A DNA stretch of 64,000 nt from Piezodorus guildinii (taxonomy: Eukaryota > Arthropoda > Insecta > Hemiptera > Pentatomidae). The stretch covers positions 108,739,563-108,803,562 of the forward strand of contig CM041297.1 of assembly GCA_023052935.1 (NCBI GenBank), in the 5' to 3' direction. The notes beneath the pieces are model-generated. The model was not told the origin of the DNA and searched no databases. It saw only the letters and a list, made by a program, of their open reading frames with translations. Positions 54,558 to 64,000 of this stretch are shown one piece after another (position 1 is the stretch's first letter; each line of letters opens with the position of its first letter). Both the position numbers and the translations under genes were made by a program.

Positions 54558-54710
54558 GACAAACGTTTTTTTTATTCGTTATTCGGATTCAACGCACCTT
54601 GAAATGTGAGCTTTGAAATTTTGAGGGGGAGAATAATTTTTTTGGTAGATTAGAAACGTTCATTATTGAAAACAATAAACCAAAAAATTGAAATATAAGT
54701 TTAATATTAA
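54558..54710 (+). repeat. Right half of the repeat hosting the Transib
   Basis: GACAAACGTTTTTTTTATTC, GAAATTTTGAGGGGGAGAAT and TTCATTATTGAAAACAATAA. Similar to 24890-25045. Confidence 0.5.
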
Positions 54711-55072
54711 AGCTATATGCTTATAGACAAAAGCTATTCCTTTCTGTATTACACGGTAGTTTAGTTTGTTTTTGGATGGTATAGTGAAAGTGCACTTTAT
54801 TTTAAGCTCCGCAAGACAAGTTGACTTTACTGAAGTCCAAAGTCTACAACTTGGAGCTTAATCTGTCCCTAGAGCTGAATTCCCTGCACCCCGTTATTGT
54901 TACACCGCCACAGCTAATCGGTACAGCTTCTATAAGTACTACTATCTAGGGAGCGGAGACGGTTGCAGGCGTGGCGTAATCAAAAAGGGAAAGGGGCGGA
55001 CCTTATCCTAAAAATTGTAAATATAAAATATAAATACATAGCATTGGGAAAAAAAAGTTAGGGACCGATTCT
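54711..55072. other. No gene recognised
   Basis: Mixed composition; nothing assignable. Confidence 0.3.
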
Positions 55073-55275
55073 CAGGCGGGATGGCCGAATAGGTAAGCTA
55101 GCGTTATGAGTGCGCGTTGCCCAGCAAGCAGATGACCAAAAACTTGAGATGAATAATTGCGAGTTCGTCCTCAATGCCAAGGGAGGAGGGTTTTTAACTC
55201 TGGCGTAAATCCATCTCCCCTCACATCCTGGTCCGATAAATCGCATGGTAGAGGTAAAAAAAATAATAATAAAGA
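55073..55275 (+). mobile_element. tRNA-derived SINE, family 3 (plus strand)
   Basis: Opens TCAGGCGGGATGGCCGAATA with a near-perfect A box (TGGCCGAATAGG, 55082-55093), followed by a B-box-like GAGTTCGTCC (55161-55170). It ends GGTAGAGGTAAAAAAAATAA. The head resembles a tRNA with a long variable arm (Ser/Leu-like). The related minus-strand copy is at 21368-21585. It should be transcribed by RNA polymerase III and mobilised by a LINE enzyme. Confidence 0.68.
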
Positions 55276-55799
55276 AAATGATTTTAATAATTATCAAATG
55301 TATACGCATATAGACAGTTTTTGGATGAACTGAATATAATGAACTTATATTTTCAACTCAATTTTCCTGCCCACTGACGAAAAGTCAGCGTTCACCTTTG
55401 CGGGATGTGGAGGAAAGTGCTAGCAAAGGGATTATAAAAGGATAAGGACAAGATCGGAAGGCAACTAATTTTACTATTTAGTTAATGTCACGTAACTAAC
55501 AAATTTGTTAACAAATCAATAACTTACAGTATATATGAAGTGAATGGATTCTTTTAGCACTAATAACCATTTCCCTTCTTCATTTTGCCTGATTGTATTA
55601 TTCATCAATGGATAAATTAAATATAATGTATATTTATATAAACATCGCGCCACTACAAAACTGACTTTTCACACACTTTCAGTTTTCACTTTAGCGCCAT
55701 TTAGCGCGACCTTATATAATGATATAGATGAAACCAGTAAAGTTTTGTAAGTTTTCAAATAAAAATTTTCAAAACAATTTAAAGTTAGACCCTCAACAA
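55276..55799. other. No gene recognised
   Basis: AT-rich; no supported frame. Confidence 0.35.
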
Positions 55800-57598
55800 T
55801 TGAGACGCGTATTTCCAAAAAGTACTAAAGTACATTTTTATCGAAATTGATATTTTGATATATTTGAATGAACTCTAATCGTTTAGTTTTATCTAAATCC
55901 GTCATCAGATTTCAACTAAAAACTATAAAAATCCTTTAAAACTTAGTTAAAAATTGCATTTCATCCCAAAATGTACTAAATCCACATTTCATTTCATTCC
56001 AAAGGATACTAAAACATTTTTTTCCTAAAAGTACTATATCCTCTGTAAACAGATATAACTTTTCCTTTCATTTCCTTCCAAAAGGTACTATATTTTCTAT
56101 GATATAGTAGAATTTATTGTTTTATACATCTTGTGCATTTTTATGGGTTCCTTAGTGCTTAAGACGTGCTGTCTTAATTCACTGCTATTATTTTAATCAA
56201 TGATTTTATCCTAATAATAAGTTTTTAGGCTGTTTTATACAACTTAATTGCATCGTTTTGGTTCTTGAAGGTTCTGAATCGAATTAATAGAAACAGTAAG
56301 CCAATGAACACCCATGACGAATAGCAGTGAGCTATGATGGATTATATGTGAAAAAACGTTTTTATAAAAAAAAAATAAGTCTTGAAAATGGGGAAACAGC
56401 CCCGAAACGTTGACAGATGTGAAAGCTTATAAAATAAAGTAATTGAGTGACAAAATGAAGTTAATGTGTGCTCATTTAAGTGTTTATAAAAACTTGTTTT
56501 TCCTAAAAGTACTATATCCTCTGTAAACAGACATAACTTTTCCTTTAATTTCCTTCCAAAAGGTACTATATTTCCTATTATACAGTAGAATTTATTGTTT
56601 TATACATCTTGTGCATTTTTATGGGTTCCTTTAGCACGTCTTAATTCACTGATATTATTTTAATCAATGATTTTATCCTAAAAATAAGTTTTTACGCTGT
56701 TTTATAAAACTTAATTGCATCGTTTTGGTTCTTGTAGGTTCTCAATTATTTTATATTAATTCTTCTGTCAGCTACATAAATTTGGTTAAAAATTTCCAGA
56801 AACTCACATTTTCATATAACAATGGTATTTGACCCAGCAAATAGTTGGAATTAGCATTCCACAATTTTTTTTTTTTTAATGTTATAAATGCTTGAAATTT
56901 ATTAGTTAGTTATTTATCAGTCTATATAGTTAAATATTGTTTCCAATTTGCTAAATTCACACAAATAGTAAATATAAGTTAAAAAAAAACTTCATAATTA
57001 CATACTTTCTTATTATAGTGCCAAAAATAAATATAAAGTCCTTTGAGTATTCACTTTCTTTATGAATAACAAGCAGTAAAATCTAATTAACCAACAAAGA
57101 AAGATATTTATCAGAGGGAGACTAAGGAAATATACATGACTTAGTAATTAACATTATAAAGACGTTAGTTATCGGTTATGTTGTATGAGGAAGTTTATTG
57201 TGACTGTTATCAACTTATCGCGCGTTATATTTCTCCAAAAAGTACAATTTCCCTTTCAATTCTCTCCGAAAATTACTATATCCACGTTTCATTCCAAAAA
57301 GTACTAAACCCAAATTATGTTTTTCAAAGCTCATGAGAAAAGTGCAATAATTTGGAAAAATAAGTTAGTAACACACTTAAAAATCAACTTTAGATTAAAA
57401 AAAAAAGAATCACGTAAACTGGTAAAATAATAAATAAATGAAAGATTTTTGGGTTTCCTATAAAATTGTCTACACTGGATATAGTACCTTTGCGTTAGGA
57501 CTTGTGAGTTCTTTATATGCAATTGGATGGTGGATTTAGATAAAGCTAAACGATTACAATAAAAACTCGTCAAAATATTTTAGAAATTAACGTCTAAA
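55800..57598 (-). mobile_element. Second copy of the ~1.7 kb TIR element (opposite orientation)
   Basis: Starts TTGAGACGCGTATTTCCAAA and ends AATTAACGTCTAAA. The interior matches 7196-8930 in reverse: TATCTAAATCCGTCATCA, TCATAGCGCG-like changes, and TTCCAAAAGGTACTATATTT. The iterated motif is present at 55831, 55969, 56000, 56027, 56078, 56514, 56562, 57235, 57268, 57292 and 57475. A segment of about 250 bp (56019-56276) is repeated at 56507-56747. The intervening 230 bp contain GGGGAAACAGCCCCGAAACG, a hairpin-plus-CGAAACG motif like that at 19190. No transposase is encoded. Confidence 0.65.
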
Positions 57599-58210
57599 TT
57601 CAAAGATACTATTATACATTTGGGATTTTTTGCTAGCTCCATGCTAAACGTAAACATAAACAGCACCAGTCCAATAAAATAAGATTAGTAATTTACTATT
57701 TTCTTTTAAATACATGAAATACACTGAAAAATAGAGACGGGTTACTTTTAAAGGCAGAATTGTATCAACGACAGATGCAGGAGCGTTTTAATTCGAAATA
57801 TCCAGATTAAATTTTCCAACTTTCCATTGTTCGAAAGTTTAAAAGGTTTTCCAGAGTTCGCGATCGGTGTTTCTGTTGTTGACTGCATCCTACCATACTA
57901 CCTCACCGATTAAATGGAAACAATTGTTCCGTTTTGGAAATTTATCTTGGCCAAGTTCCGCATTGTAGCGTAGCCACGGTTCAGAACGGGAATACAATAT
58001 CGCGTTTAATTAGGCGACGGCATATTTAATGAGCGGTGGCTGAATGGCTACGGGGAACTTCCGTCCGTCAAACTTCCGAGGCTCAATTTTAGATGTATTA
58101 AGTCAATCTTGGATTAAATTAAGATTTTTCAGTGATAATTGTTTATCTTAAAATCTGATATTGATAGGTTAATAATGAAAAGGTGAAAATGAACTGTTTA
58201 TAACTTTTTT
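57599..58210. other. No gene; possible SINE head at 58029-58090
   Basis: GAGCGGTGGCTGAATGGCTA has an A-box-like TGGCTGAATGG and is followed 40 nt later by a weak B-box-like CGAGGCTCAATT. It may be a truncated SINE. Nothing else assignable. Confidence 0.3.
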
Positions 58211-58560
58211 ACTTAAACTTACCTATGTATGGAATATATAGTAAGGGAAAGAATTGCGATCGTGAAAATTTTCGAATTCTAGTTTTCAACGGAAATACAC
58301 GTTTTAGGGTCTCCTGAGTCCAAATGACCAAGTCCCGAAAAAAGATCTGTGTGTCTGTGTGTGTTTGGTAAGTCCAGCGCGTAAACAAAAAATCCTATGA
58401 ATCTGAAATTTCATTTTCAAGGCAAATATACGCCCGAGATATTACAGCAACTTTTTTACCAAAATCAGCTGACCAGTAGAGCCACTTTATACTATGCGTT
58501 TTGCACCCATTTACGATTTTCTCAAAAACGTCTCTCTCGATTTTAAATTGATAATATATT
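58211..58560 (-). repeat. ACTTTCACTTACCT-family repeat, right-end fragment
   Basis: Minus orientation: terminal ACTTAAACTTACCT, then AGTAAGGGAAAG, GGAAATACACGTTTTAGGG, CCAAATGACCAAGTCCCG, TATTACAGCAACTTTTT and TTTTCTCAAAAACG. It stops at about the AATCG block. Confidence 0.75.
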
Positions 58561-59309
58561 TAAAAAAAATTAAAATGAGAAAAACATGTATTTGATATTA
58601 ATTTTATGATTAATGTTTTGCGCCTTTAACATACAAAAAACAAACAAACAAACACATGAAGACCTGTAAGTAGAGTAAAGCTGTTAACATACCATGGAGA
58701 ATTTGTTAAAGTTTGGAATGAAAAATTTGAATTTTATGTAAATATGGTGTTTTTGTGGTGTCCCGAATATCTGTGACATTACTTTCCAAATGCATTTCAG
58801 TAAGTATGTGTTCAATTTCTCTTTAAGTTTTTATTTTGAATGTCTTGAGAGTAGCGAGTATAAAAGTTTTTGTTTTGTTTAGCGTTATCTGAAAATACAT
58901 ATTAGTCAGCAAAACAAAGATAATGAATTAAAAAATGAAGTATATTCACTAGAGAATTAATGAAAAAGGAATAAAAAAGAAATTGAAAAGAATTATGAAA
59001 AGAGTTCTGGAACGAAGCAGTTCCCAGAAAAGAAGGACAAAAATAAAGTGAGGATGGAATTTGGTGTTCCAGATAAAGGTAAAAGGACCTCTTAGATGTG
59101 GGTTTCTAAAAGAGAAAATAAAACAGGCAAAGGAGCATTGTAATGGAAGAGCATAAAAAGATAGAGCCAAAAACTCGTCAAGGAGATATTTAAAAGATTA
59201 CCTCTTTTTCAACAAATTCAAAAAGAGGTAAAATTTGTTCTACTTTTCCTGCTTTCGTACAAATTAAAAGAAAAATCTTTATTTATTTTTTATTTCGTTT
59301 TCATTTTCT
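58561..59309. other. No gene recognised
   Basis: AT-rich; a 73-codon minus-strand frame has no recognisable motif. Confidence 0.3.
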
Positions 59310-59764
59310 GAATTTTGTGACCTAGTTTATAAGACCCATGTAATGTTTCGAAGTACATTTTCCATAAAAAAAAAAAAAAGAATTTAAGAAATTTTTTACG
59401 AAGTTAAAATAAAATGCACCAGTTTTAGATTTATATTTGAAGGATATTCATATACAATGATCATATCTTAATCGATTAGGAGATTTGAAAAGGATATAAT
59501 TAAAAATATAACCGTTTATAATTTATTTAGATTTTTATATATTTAATAAAACAAGGATAAAGTAATAATAGAAACCTGGTGTACTTAGGAATGAAACTTG
59601 ATAGACATTTAAAATTTCAAAAAGCTATTACTACTATTGTCTTTTTTAGTCCATTTTATAGTTATTTTTTATTATCCTTGTCAATTATAATTAACATATC
59701 CAAAATATTAATATTATTAGTTTTCCAGTGTAAATTTTATATCATTATTTTGATGTTCAGAATG

Positions 59765-59820
<56 letters not shown>

Positions 59821-60430
59821 GTATATTTATTTTTTACTGTAATAATTATTGAATCATCTATATATTTTTTTTATTAAAACTGGTTTAATATTTACATTAT
59901 GTAATACTTTAATTATTAATTTATTCATGTATATACCACCTAAATTAACAGACAATAACATTTATCTGTTTGTAATATCTATTAATAATTTTGAAAAAAA
60001 AAACTATTTTTGTTCATATTTTGATTACTTTTATAAACAAGTTTTTATATTTTATCACTATGTCCTTTTTCATTTCTTTCCAATTATTTTATATAATTTA
60101 ATAACTTTTTTTATTTTTATTTATTTTTAAACGTTGTGAGGCCTAGTTAATAAGACCTATGTAACGTTTCAAAGTATATTTTTCTTAAAAAATTGAATTC
60201 AAAGTTTTCATGAAGTTGTATTAAAACACATTATTAGATATATATTTTAAGGATTTTCATAAACAACAAAAATATCCTAATCGATTTAGAGATTTGGAAA
60301 AGAACTGATTAAAAATACAACTATTTATAATTTATTTTGATTTTTATATATTTAATAATAGAATAATCATGTATAAGTAATAATAGAAACCATGTGTACT
60401 TGATAATGAAACTTGGTAGGCATTTAAAAT
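59310..60430 (+). repeat. Direct repeat of ~310 bp, offset about 820 bp
   Basis: 59310-59625 and 60127-60430 share GACCTAGTTTATAAGACCCA, GTAACGTTTCAAAGTA, AATCGATT-AGAGATTTG, and GTGTACTT-GGAATGAAACTTG. Each copy ends in a degenerate RT thumb motif. Between them lies an (AT)n run (59769-59818) and AT-rich sequence. Confidence 0.75.
59769..59818. repeat. (AT)n microsatellite, ~50 bp
   Basis: Perfect AT dinucleotide run. Confidence 0.95.
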
Positions 60431-60625
60431 TTAACGATAATTTAATTTTGAAAATTATCTAAGGTAAGACTTATAGATTCAACAACCTCTTAAAAACTAA
60501 ATATCTAATTTTGAAATTGAAACTTCTAATTTACAAGGATGTATCAGAGCTTTTCTACTACAAAATGGCATCTTAAAGAAAATATCGAGAAAAACATCAT
60601 TCGAAACATAAAAGCGAAAACCTTC
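60390..60625 (+). pseudogene. Heavily decayed RT thumb fragment
   Basis: Reads VYLIMKLGRHLKFNDNL, KTYRFNNLLKTKYLILKLKL and LLIYKDV, comparable to IRYLGVTFDRHLKF...LRLKMLIYKAI in the fragment at 16137-16740. The parallel copy at 59579 reads YLGMKLDRHLKF. Stops and frame changes are numerous. Confidence 0.45.
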
Positions 60626-60924
60626 ATATATTTTTTAATGTTCCAAAATTTAATGATTACCATAAAAAAAAAAATTTTATCATTGTTAGAAATTCTTTCA
60701 AACCCGCTGTTTAGTAGGCTTAAAGATACACATGCTTCATCTGTTGCAAATATGTGTAAGGTAGATTAAGACTAACTTAAGGTAGAGTTCAGAACGACCC
60801 TTATAGGAGGATAAGAACCGAAATTTGATTAAATAACATATTAACAGTAAAATCCATAAAATATATCGGGTACATTAAAACGAAAAAATCAAAAACAAAA
60901 ACGTTAGTAATGGTCTGATATGAC

Positions 60925-61247
60925 TTTAAAAAAAATATATTTTATTGAAATTTACAACTGTATAGGAATACATCAAGTAAATTTGCTGATAAACGATAGT
61001 GTACATGAAAAACATGAAGAGAAACTGCCCATTGTAGCACTGTATAGTCAATCTAAACAAGAAAGTCTCGAGGCCATCTTCTTTTCAAACGCCTCGGAGG
61101 ATTGTCGGGAATTGAAGAGGAAGCAAGGATTGAAACTAGTGGGTTAGAGTGGGAGTGGAGTTTGTCATGGAAGGTTGATACCTGTTTCGGGCCAAATCAG
61201 CTATAAAGGGAATATGATGGTCTTTATGTATGAGCTTATTCGTGACA
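60925..61247 (-). pseudogene. 3' end of a J4-family Jockey element
   Basis: The minus strand resembles the last 300 bp of J4: Lys-rich end RGV-KEDGL (shifted PPRRLKRRWPRDLL), then GCTACAATGGGCAGTTTCTC, TTCTCTTCATG, AATTTACTTGATGTATT and TTGTAAATTTCAATAAA. It is 5'-truncated at about the VTNKLIHKD position and has stops and shifts. Confidence 0.7.
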
Positions 61248-62104
61248 AAATAACAGCCAAGCTAAGTGAAAGTCGTGATTCTTATAATTCACAGGATATA
61301 TAGCAAGCCTGTTGCATCAGTTGATGTAAATAATATGATCTACAATAGCTTAAGACGTGGACGTTTTAAATATGCTTATTAGGAAAAAAAAATCTTAGGA
61401 GGGAGTGCCTGAATGTCAGACACGTGGGAAGAAAAACCCTAAGGGCTTTGTCAAACTTCGTCTCCAGAGCTTATCTTTGCGTATTTCGACTTTAGCCCTA
61501 CTTCAAGAGATACGGAGCGGAGGGAACCTAAGTAACATTTGTCAAACCTTGAGGAATGAACTAGAAAAAGGTGGGGGTTGATGGTGCTTAGGGATAAACG
61601 AGAAAGAGAAACGACATTTTTTTAGGAAAAGTTAATGTTTATGGTTAAATAAACTGTGTAAATAAGTTATAATTATTTCTAACTTCAAATTCTAACTATA
61701 TTAAATTAAAATCTAACACAATATCTAAAGCATTTTTAATTAAACAAAACTCTCTGATATTTCATATTAGGAACAGTCGACTTAAACATAATAAGCAAAA
61801 TGGTCTAGAAATAAGGACAGACTCCTAAACGCGAAATGTAAGTATCTAAGAAGAAATCTACAATCCTTAAAAAATCGCCGAAGAAGGACTAAGAATACTC
61901 GAGGAATAATAATTGGATGATTAAAACCAAGGCTATTAGAAGAGAAAAATGGATTCTTATTAAGAAATAAATTAATTTTTAAGTTTATCGAGATGACCAC
62001 GTATGGTAGAATAAAGCGAAAGCTAAACACTTTTAGTCAATTTAAATTGTGAGGTTAAATTGATTTCTTAATGGACATTTCACGAAATTTCCCTTAAAAA
62101 ATAA
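61248..62104. other. No gene recognised
   Basis: Begins with CTAAGTGAAAGTCGTG (61254-61269), similar to the left terminus of the ACTTTCACTTACCT family in reverse. The remainder is unassigned. Confidence 0.3.
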
Positions 62105-62350
62105 ATATTTGAATCAATTTAAAAAAAAATTATATTATTGAATACATTTACAAATGTATTATTGAATACATCAAGTAAATTTGGGAAGAAAATTAAATAC
62201 ACTGGTAGAGATAGTGCCCGAGAAGGTCTCAGAAACATTTTCTTTTCAGACGCCTCAGAAGATTATCAGGAATCGTAGAGAATCCTAGTATAAGAACTAG
62301 TGGAGTAGAGCGGATATGGAATTTTCGATAGTTATAGAATGAGACTTGAC
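62105..62350 (-). pseudogene. J4-family Jockey 3' end, downstream part
   Basis: The minus strand encodes FSTIPDNLLRRLKRKCF, matching SSTIPDYPPRRLKRRWPRDL of J4, and continues into AATTTACTTGATGTATT of the 3' UTR. Probably the same insertion as 62742-63060, separated by a foreign stretch. Confidence 0.65.
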
Positions 62351-62741
62351 TAATAAATAATATACAGTAATAATTGATACAATAACTTATTTTGTCTATA
62401 CCTAAGACTACCACGGATAACCCTAAACCAAGCTACCTAGAAAGGACTGGCCAGGTACCGACAAAGGACACATGCCTGTACTTAGGACACAGTACCTGCA
62501 AGCACTTGCATTGACCGCTCATGCCGCCTCTCATCCCCCCTACAATCTCTTGCTATCTATATGCACTCACAGATCCTCAAGACTTATCACTCTGGTTGTA
62601 AAATTACTTGTGTCACAACCATAGAAGGACCCCAGTGTAGTGACGTAAACTCCTCAGTAGTTTGTTGTATTCAGAATATCTATAATGTTCTCATAATAAA
62701 AGCAGTATTTTAATATCTTCACTGTGTGTGATTCATTAACT
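62351..62741. other. ~390-bp insert splitting a Jockey fragment
   Basis: GC-richer than its surroundings (62420-62560). It contains CATAATAAAAGCAGTATTTT and CACTGTGTGTGATTCA near its right end, and a TGTCTATACC start at 62394. It could be a solo LTR, but I could not confirm TG...CA limits with a target duplication. Confidence 0.3.
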
Positions 62742-63060
62742 CGTGAAAGAAATAGTACCTCGTTCAGGACGAATCTGGCCCATGTGGAACATTAAGATAG
62801 GTCATTATGGATGAGTTTATTCGTGACAAAGTAAAGAGCATTGAGAATTTTACGAAGGATGGATTGTAAGGACTGGATACATGAGGAATTCGATGGTTTA
62901 TTAGTGACCCAAAGCTCAATTCTGTAAGACCAGACTGGTCATATGATAGTCATGTTGATGAGCCTTTTGTAGCCCAGAGGAACATTTTACCGTTTGTCAA
63001 GTACGGATTGAAGCAGCCGAAAACGGCGATGGCTAATATGAACTTCAGAGTTAGGTTTTA
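62742..63060 (-). pseudogene. J4-family Jockey RT fragment, upstream part
   Basis: On the minus strand it follows J4 nucleotides from the FRLLQHLLDRR region to the ADLARTRYH region: CGTTTTCGGCTGCTTCAATC, GAATTGAGCTTTGGG, CTCATCCATAATGACC. Multiple stops and indels. Confidence 0.65.
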
Positions 63061-63359
63061 AAGACTTACGGTTTATGTCAGCTATTTAAACAACAATGTG
63101 ACATTTAATCTTATCGAGTTTATGGTGCATTGATTAAAATATGCATTATTAGAGATTGTTTAAGTTAGTGCTGTATAAATTGTAATAAATTTCATTTACT
63201 TATATGCGAAAATGAATGAAATAAAAAAAAAAATATTCTAGGACAAGTCCCTTAGGAGACAAAGACTATAAACAAAATAAATCCTTTGGCCTGGTTACTT
63301 TAAGAAAAAATCAACTATTCAATACAGGGTGTTTCGTAATTGCACGACACTATTTTAGG
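63061..63359. other. No gene recognised
   Basis: AT-rich; nothing assignable. Confidence 0.3.
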
Positions 63360-63590
63360 TATGTTTTCCAAGATCACGGGTTCAAACCCACAGGTGGTCC
63401 TAGAATTTTTTAATAGGATTAAAATGCTGTCCTTTGCAGGGGACGTAAAAGGTGATCTTGATCCTGTGGCGATGTTGTTACTTTTTAGAGATCCCAATTG
63501 TAATTAAACCTGAACAGGCAAAATTTAGGACTACCTCTGTAGCATCTCTGATTAACCACTGTAGCGTAAACAGACGTTAAATAAACAAAC
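63360..63590 (+). mobile_element. SINE family 2 (plus strand, B box retained)
   Basis: Begins around CCAAGATCACGGGTTCAAAC, with a perfect B-box-like GGGTTCAAACCC at 63378-63389. Then come GTGGTCCTAG, TTTTTTAATAGGATTAAAA, GCAGGGGACGTAAAAGG, AGGCAAAATTTAGGACTACC, CTGTAGCATC and the end GACGTTAAATAAAC. The A-box half of the head is not visible. Reverse counterpart at 47331-47560. Confidence 0.65.
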
Positions 63591-64000
63591 ATATACATAA
63601 TTTTACCTTTTTTTTTTCATTTTCAGAAAATATCGCAGTGCAATAAGATATGATATTTTAAAGAAGACTTTAAAGCTAGCAGTGATGGCCATTAAGATAA
63701 TACTGATCCCAAGATGAAGGACTGTAGGTATCAACATATATTTTTAAAATAACTAAATGAAATATTCATAAGGGAATCGGATAAGTCGCCGAGCTAAAAA
63801 GGGAGATCAGAGAAGTCCATTCCGGGCTGATGCAATACATTAAACATTGTATTTTTGTCACTACCCACTTCTCGCCGCTGACTACCTCCCTCCCTGTATA
63901 AACTGTCTCCTCTCCAACAGCTAACGACTCAGAAATACAACTGGCTACCTTTGTAGGACCTTTCCTCTGATACATATACTTTCAGCAAGTCATAAATTTT
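63591..64000. other. No gene recognised
   Basis: No supported element or gene. A motif-free 69-codon minus-strand frame lies at 63766-63975. Confidence 0.3.

Noticed and set aside
62394..62727. A confident solo LTR call
   Set aside because: TG...CA limits can be chosen, but the flanking 4-6 bp do not match convincingly.
1..64000. CRISPR arrays, bacterial operons, rRNA or canonical tRNA genes
   Set aside because: No regularly spaced direct repeats with unique spacers, no operon-like gene order and no rRNA-like sequence were seen. tRNA-like boxes occur only as degenerate SINE heads.

Overview
The window looks like AT-rich, repeat-dense DNA from an arthropod, most likely an insect. This is inferred from the Jockey-clade retrotransposons, the tRNA-derived SINEs, the Helitron end and the absence of any prokaryotic gene organisation. 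I found no convincing host protein-coding gene, tRNA or rRNA gene. Nearly every sizeable reading frame belongs to a transposable element, so the window is best read as a record of successive and often nested insertions.

Left part (1-10396): a non-LTR reverse-transcriptase (RT) tail (1-232); a 5'-truncated CR1/L2-like element with one nonsense codon (2283-4320); a tRNA-derived SINE (4838-5119); a weak RT tail (about 5500-6540); and a 1.7 kb non-coding element with long terminal inverted repeats (TIRs) (7196-8930) that carries a nested palindromic MITE. 10397-15146 is a full-length Jockey element bounded by a 12-bp target-site duplication (TSD). Its EN-RT polyprotein is intact, but ORF1 is frameshifted.

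Middle part (15159-26633): decayed RT fragments, including an R1-like tail at 17060-18052; a 5'-truncated Jockey-group element with a 14-bp TSD (19606-21218); more SINEs; and a 1039-bp hAT-like element with a perfect 8-bp TSD (22007-23045) that keeps a transposase C-terminal remnant.

Core nest (26634-41192): a Jockey element on the minus strand (26648-35095, 14-bp TSD) is interrupted by a nearly identical Jockey copy in the opposite orientation (29478-33493, intact ORF2). The interruption removed 156 bp of the recipient. The minus-strand element had itself landed beside an older RT fragment (35122-35789, 16-bp TSD). Next to it is a second Jockey family (35987-41181) with damaged ORFs, inserted in a repeat of a third kind.

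Right part (41182-64000): two long copies and several fragments of a repeat with ACTTTCACTTACCT inverted ends; a non-autonomous Helitron (46117-46973); SINEs; and decayed RT fragments. The most notable element is a Transib-like DNA transposon (52471-54552). It has a 5-bp CGGCG TSD, and both TIRs show the recombination-signal layout of heptamer CACAGTG, 23-bp spacer and ACAAAA nonamer. A twin-primed Jockey fragment with a 12-bp TSD is nested inside it.

How the parts work together: the Jockey ORF2 proteins (endonuclease plus RT) would drive target-primed insertion of their own RNAs and possibly of the SINEs. The Transib, hAT, Helitron and MITE copies lack usable transposases here and would depend on enzymes encoded elsewhere. 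Family names come from motifs read by eye; no database search was possible.
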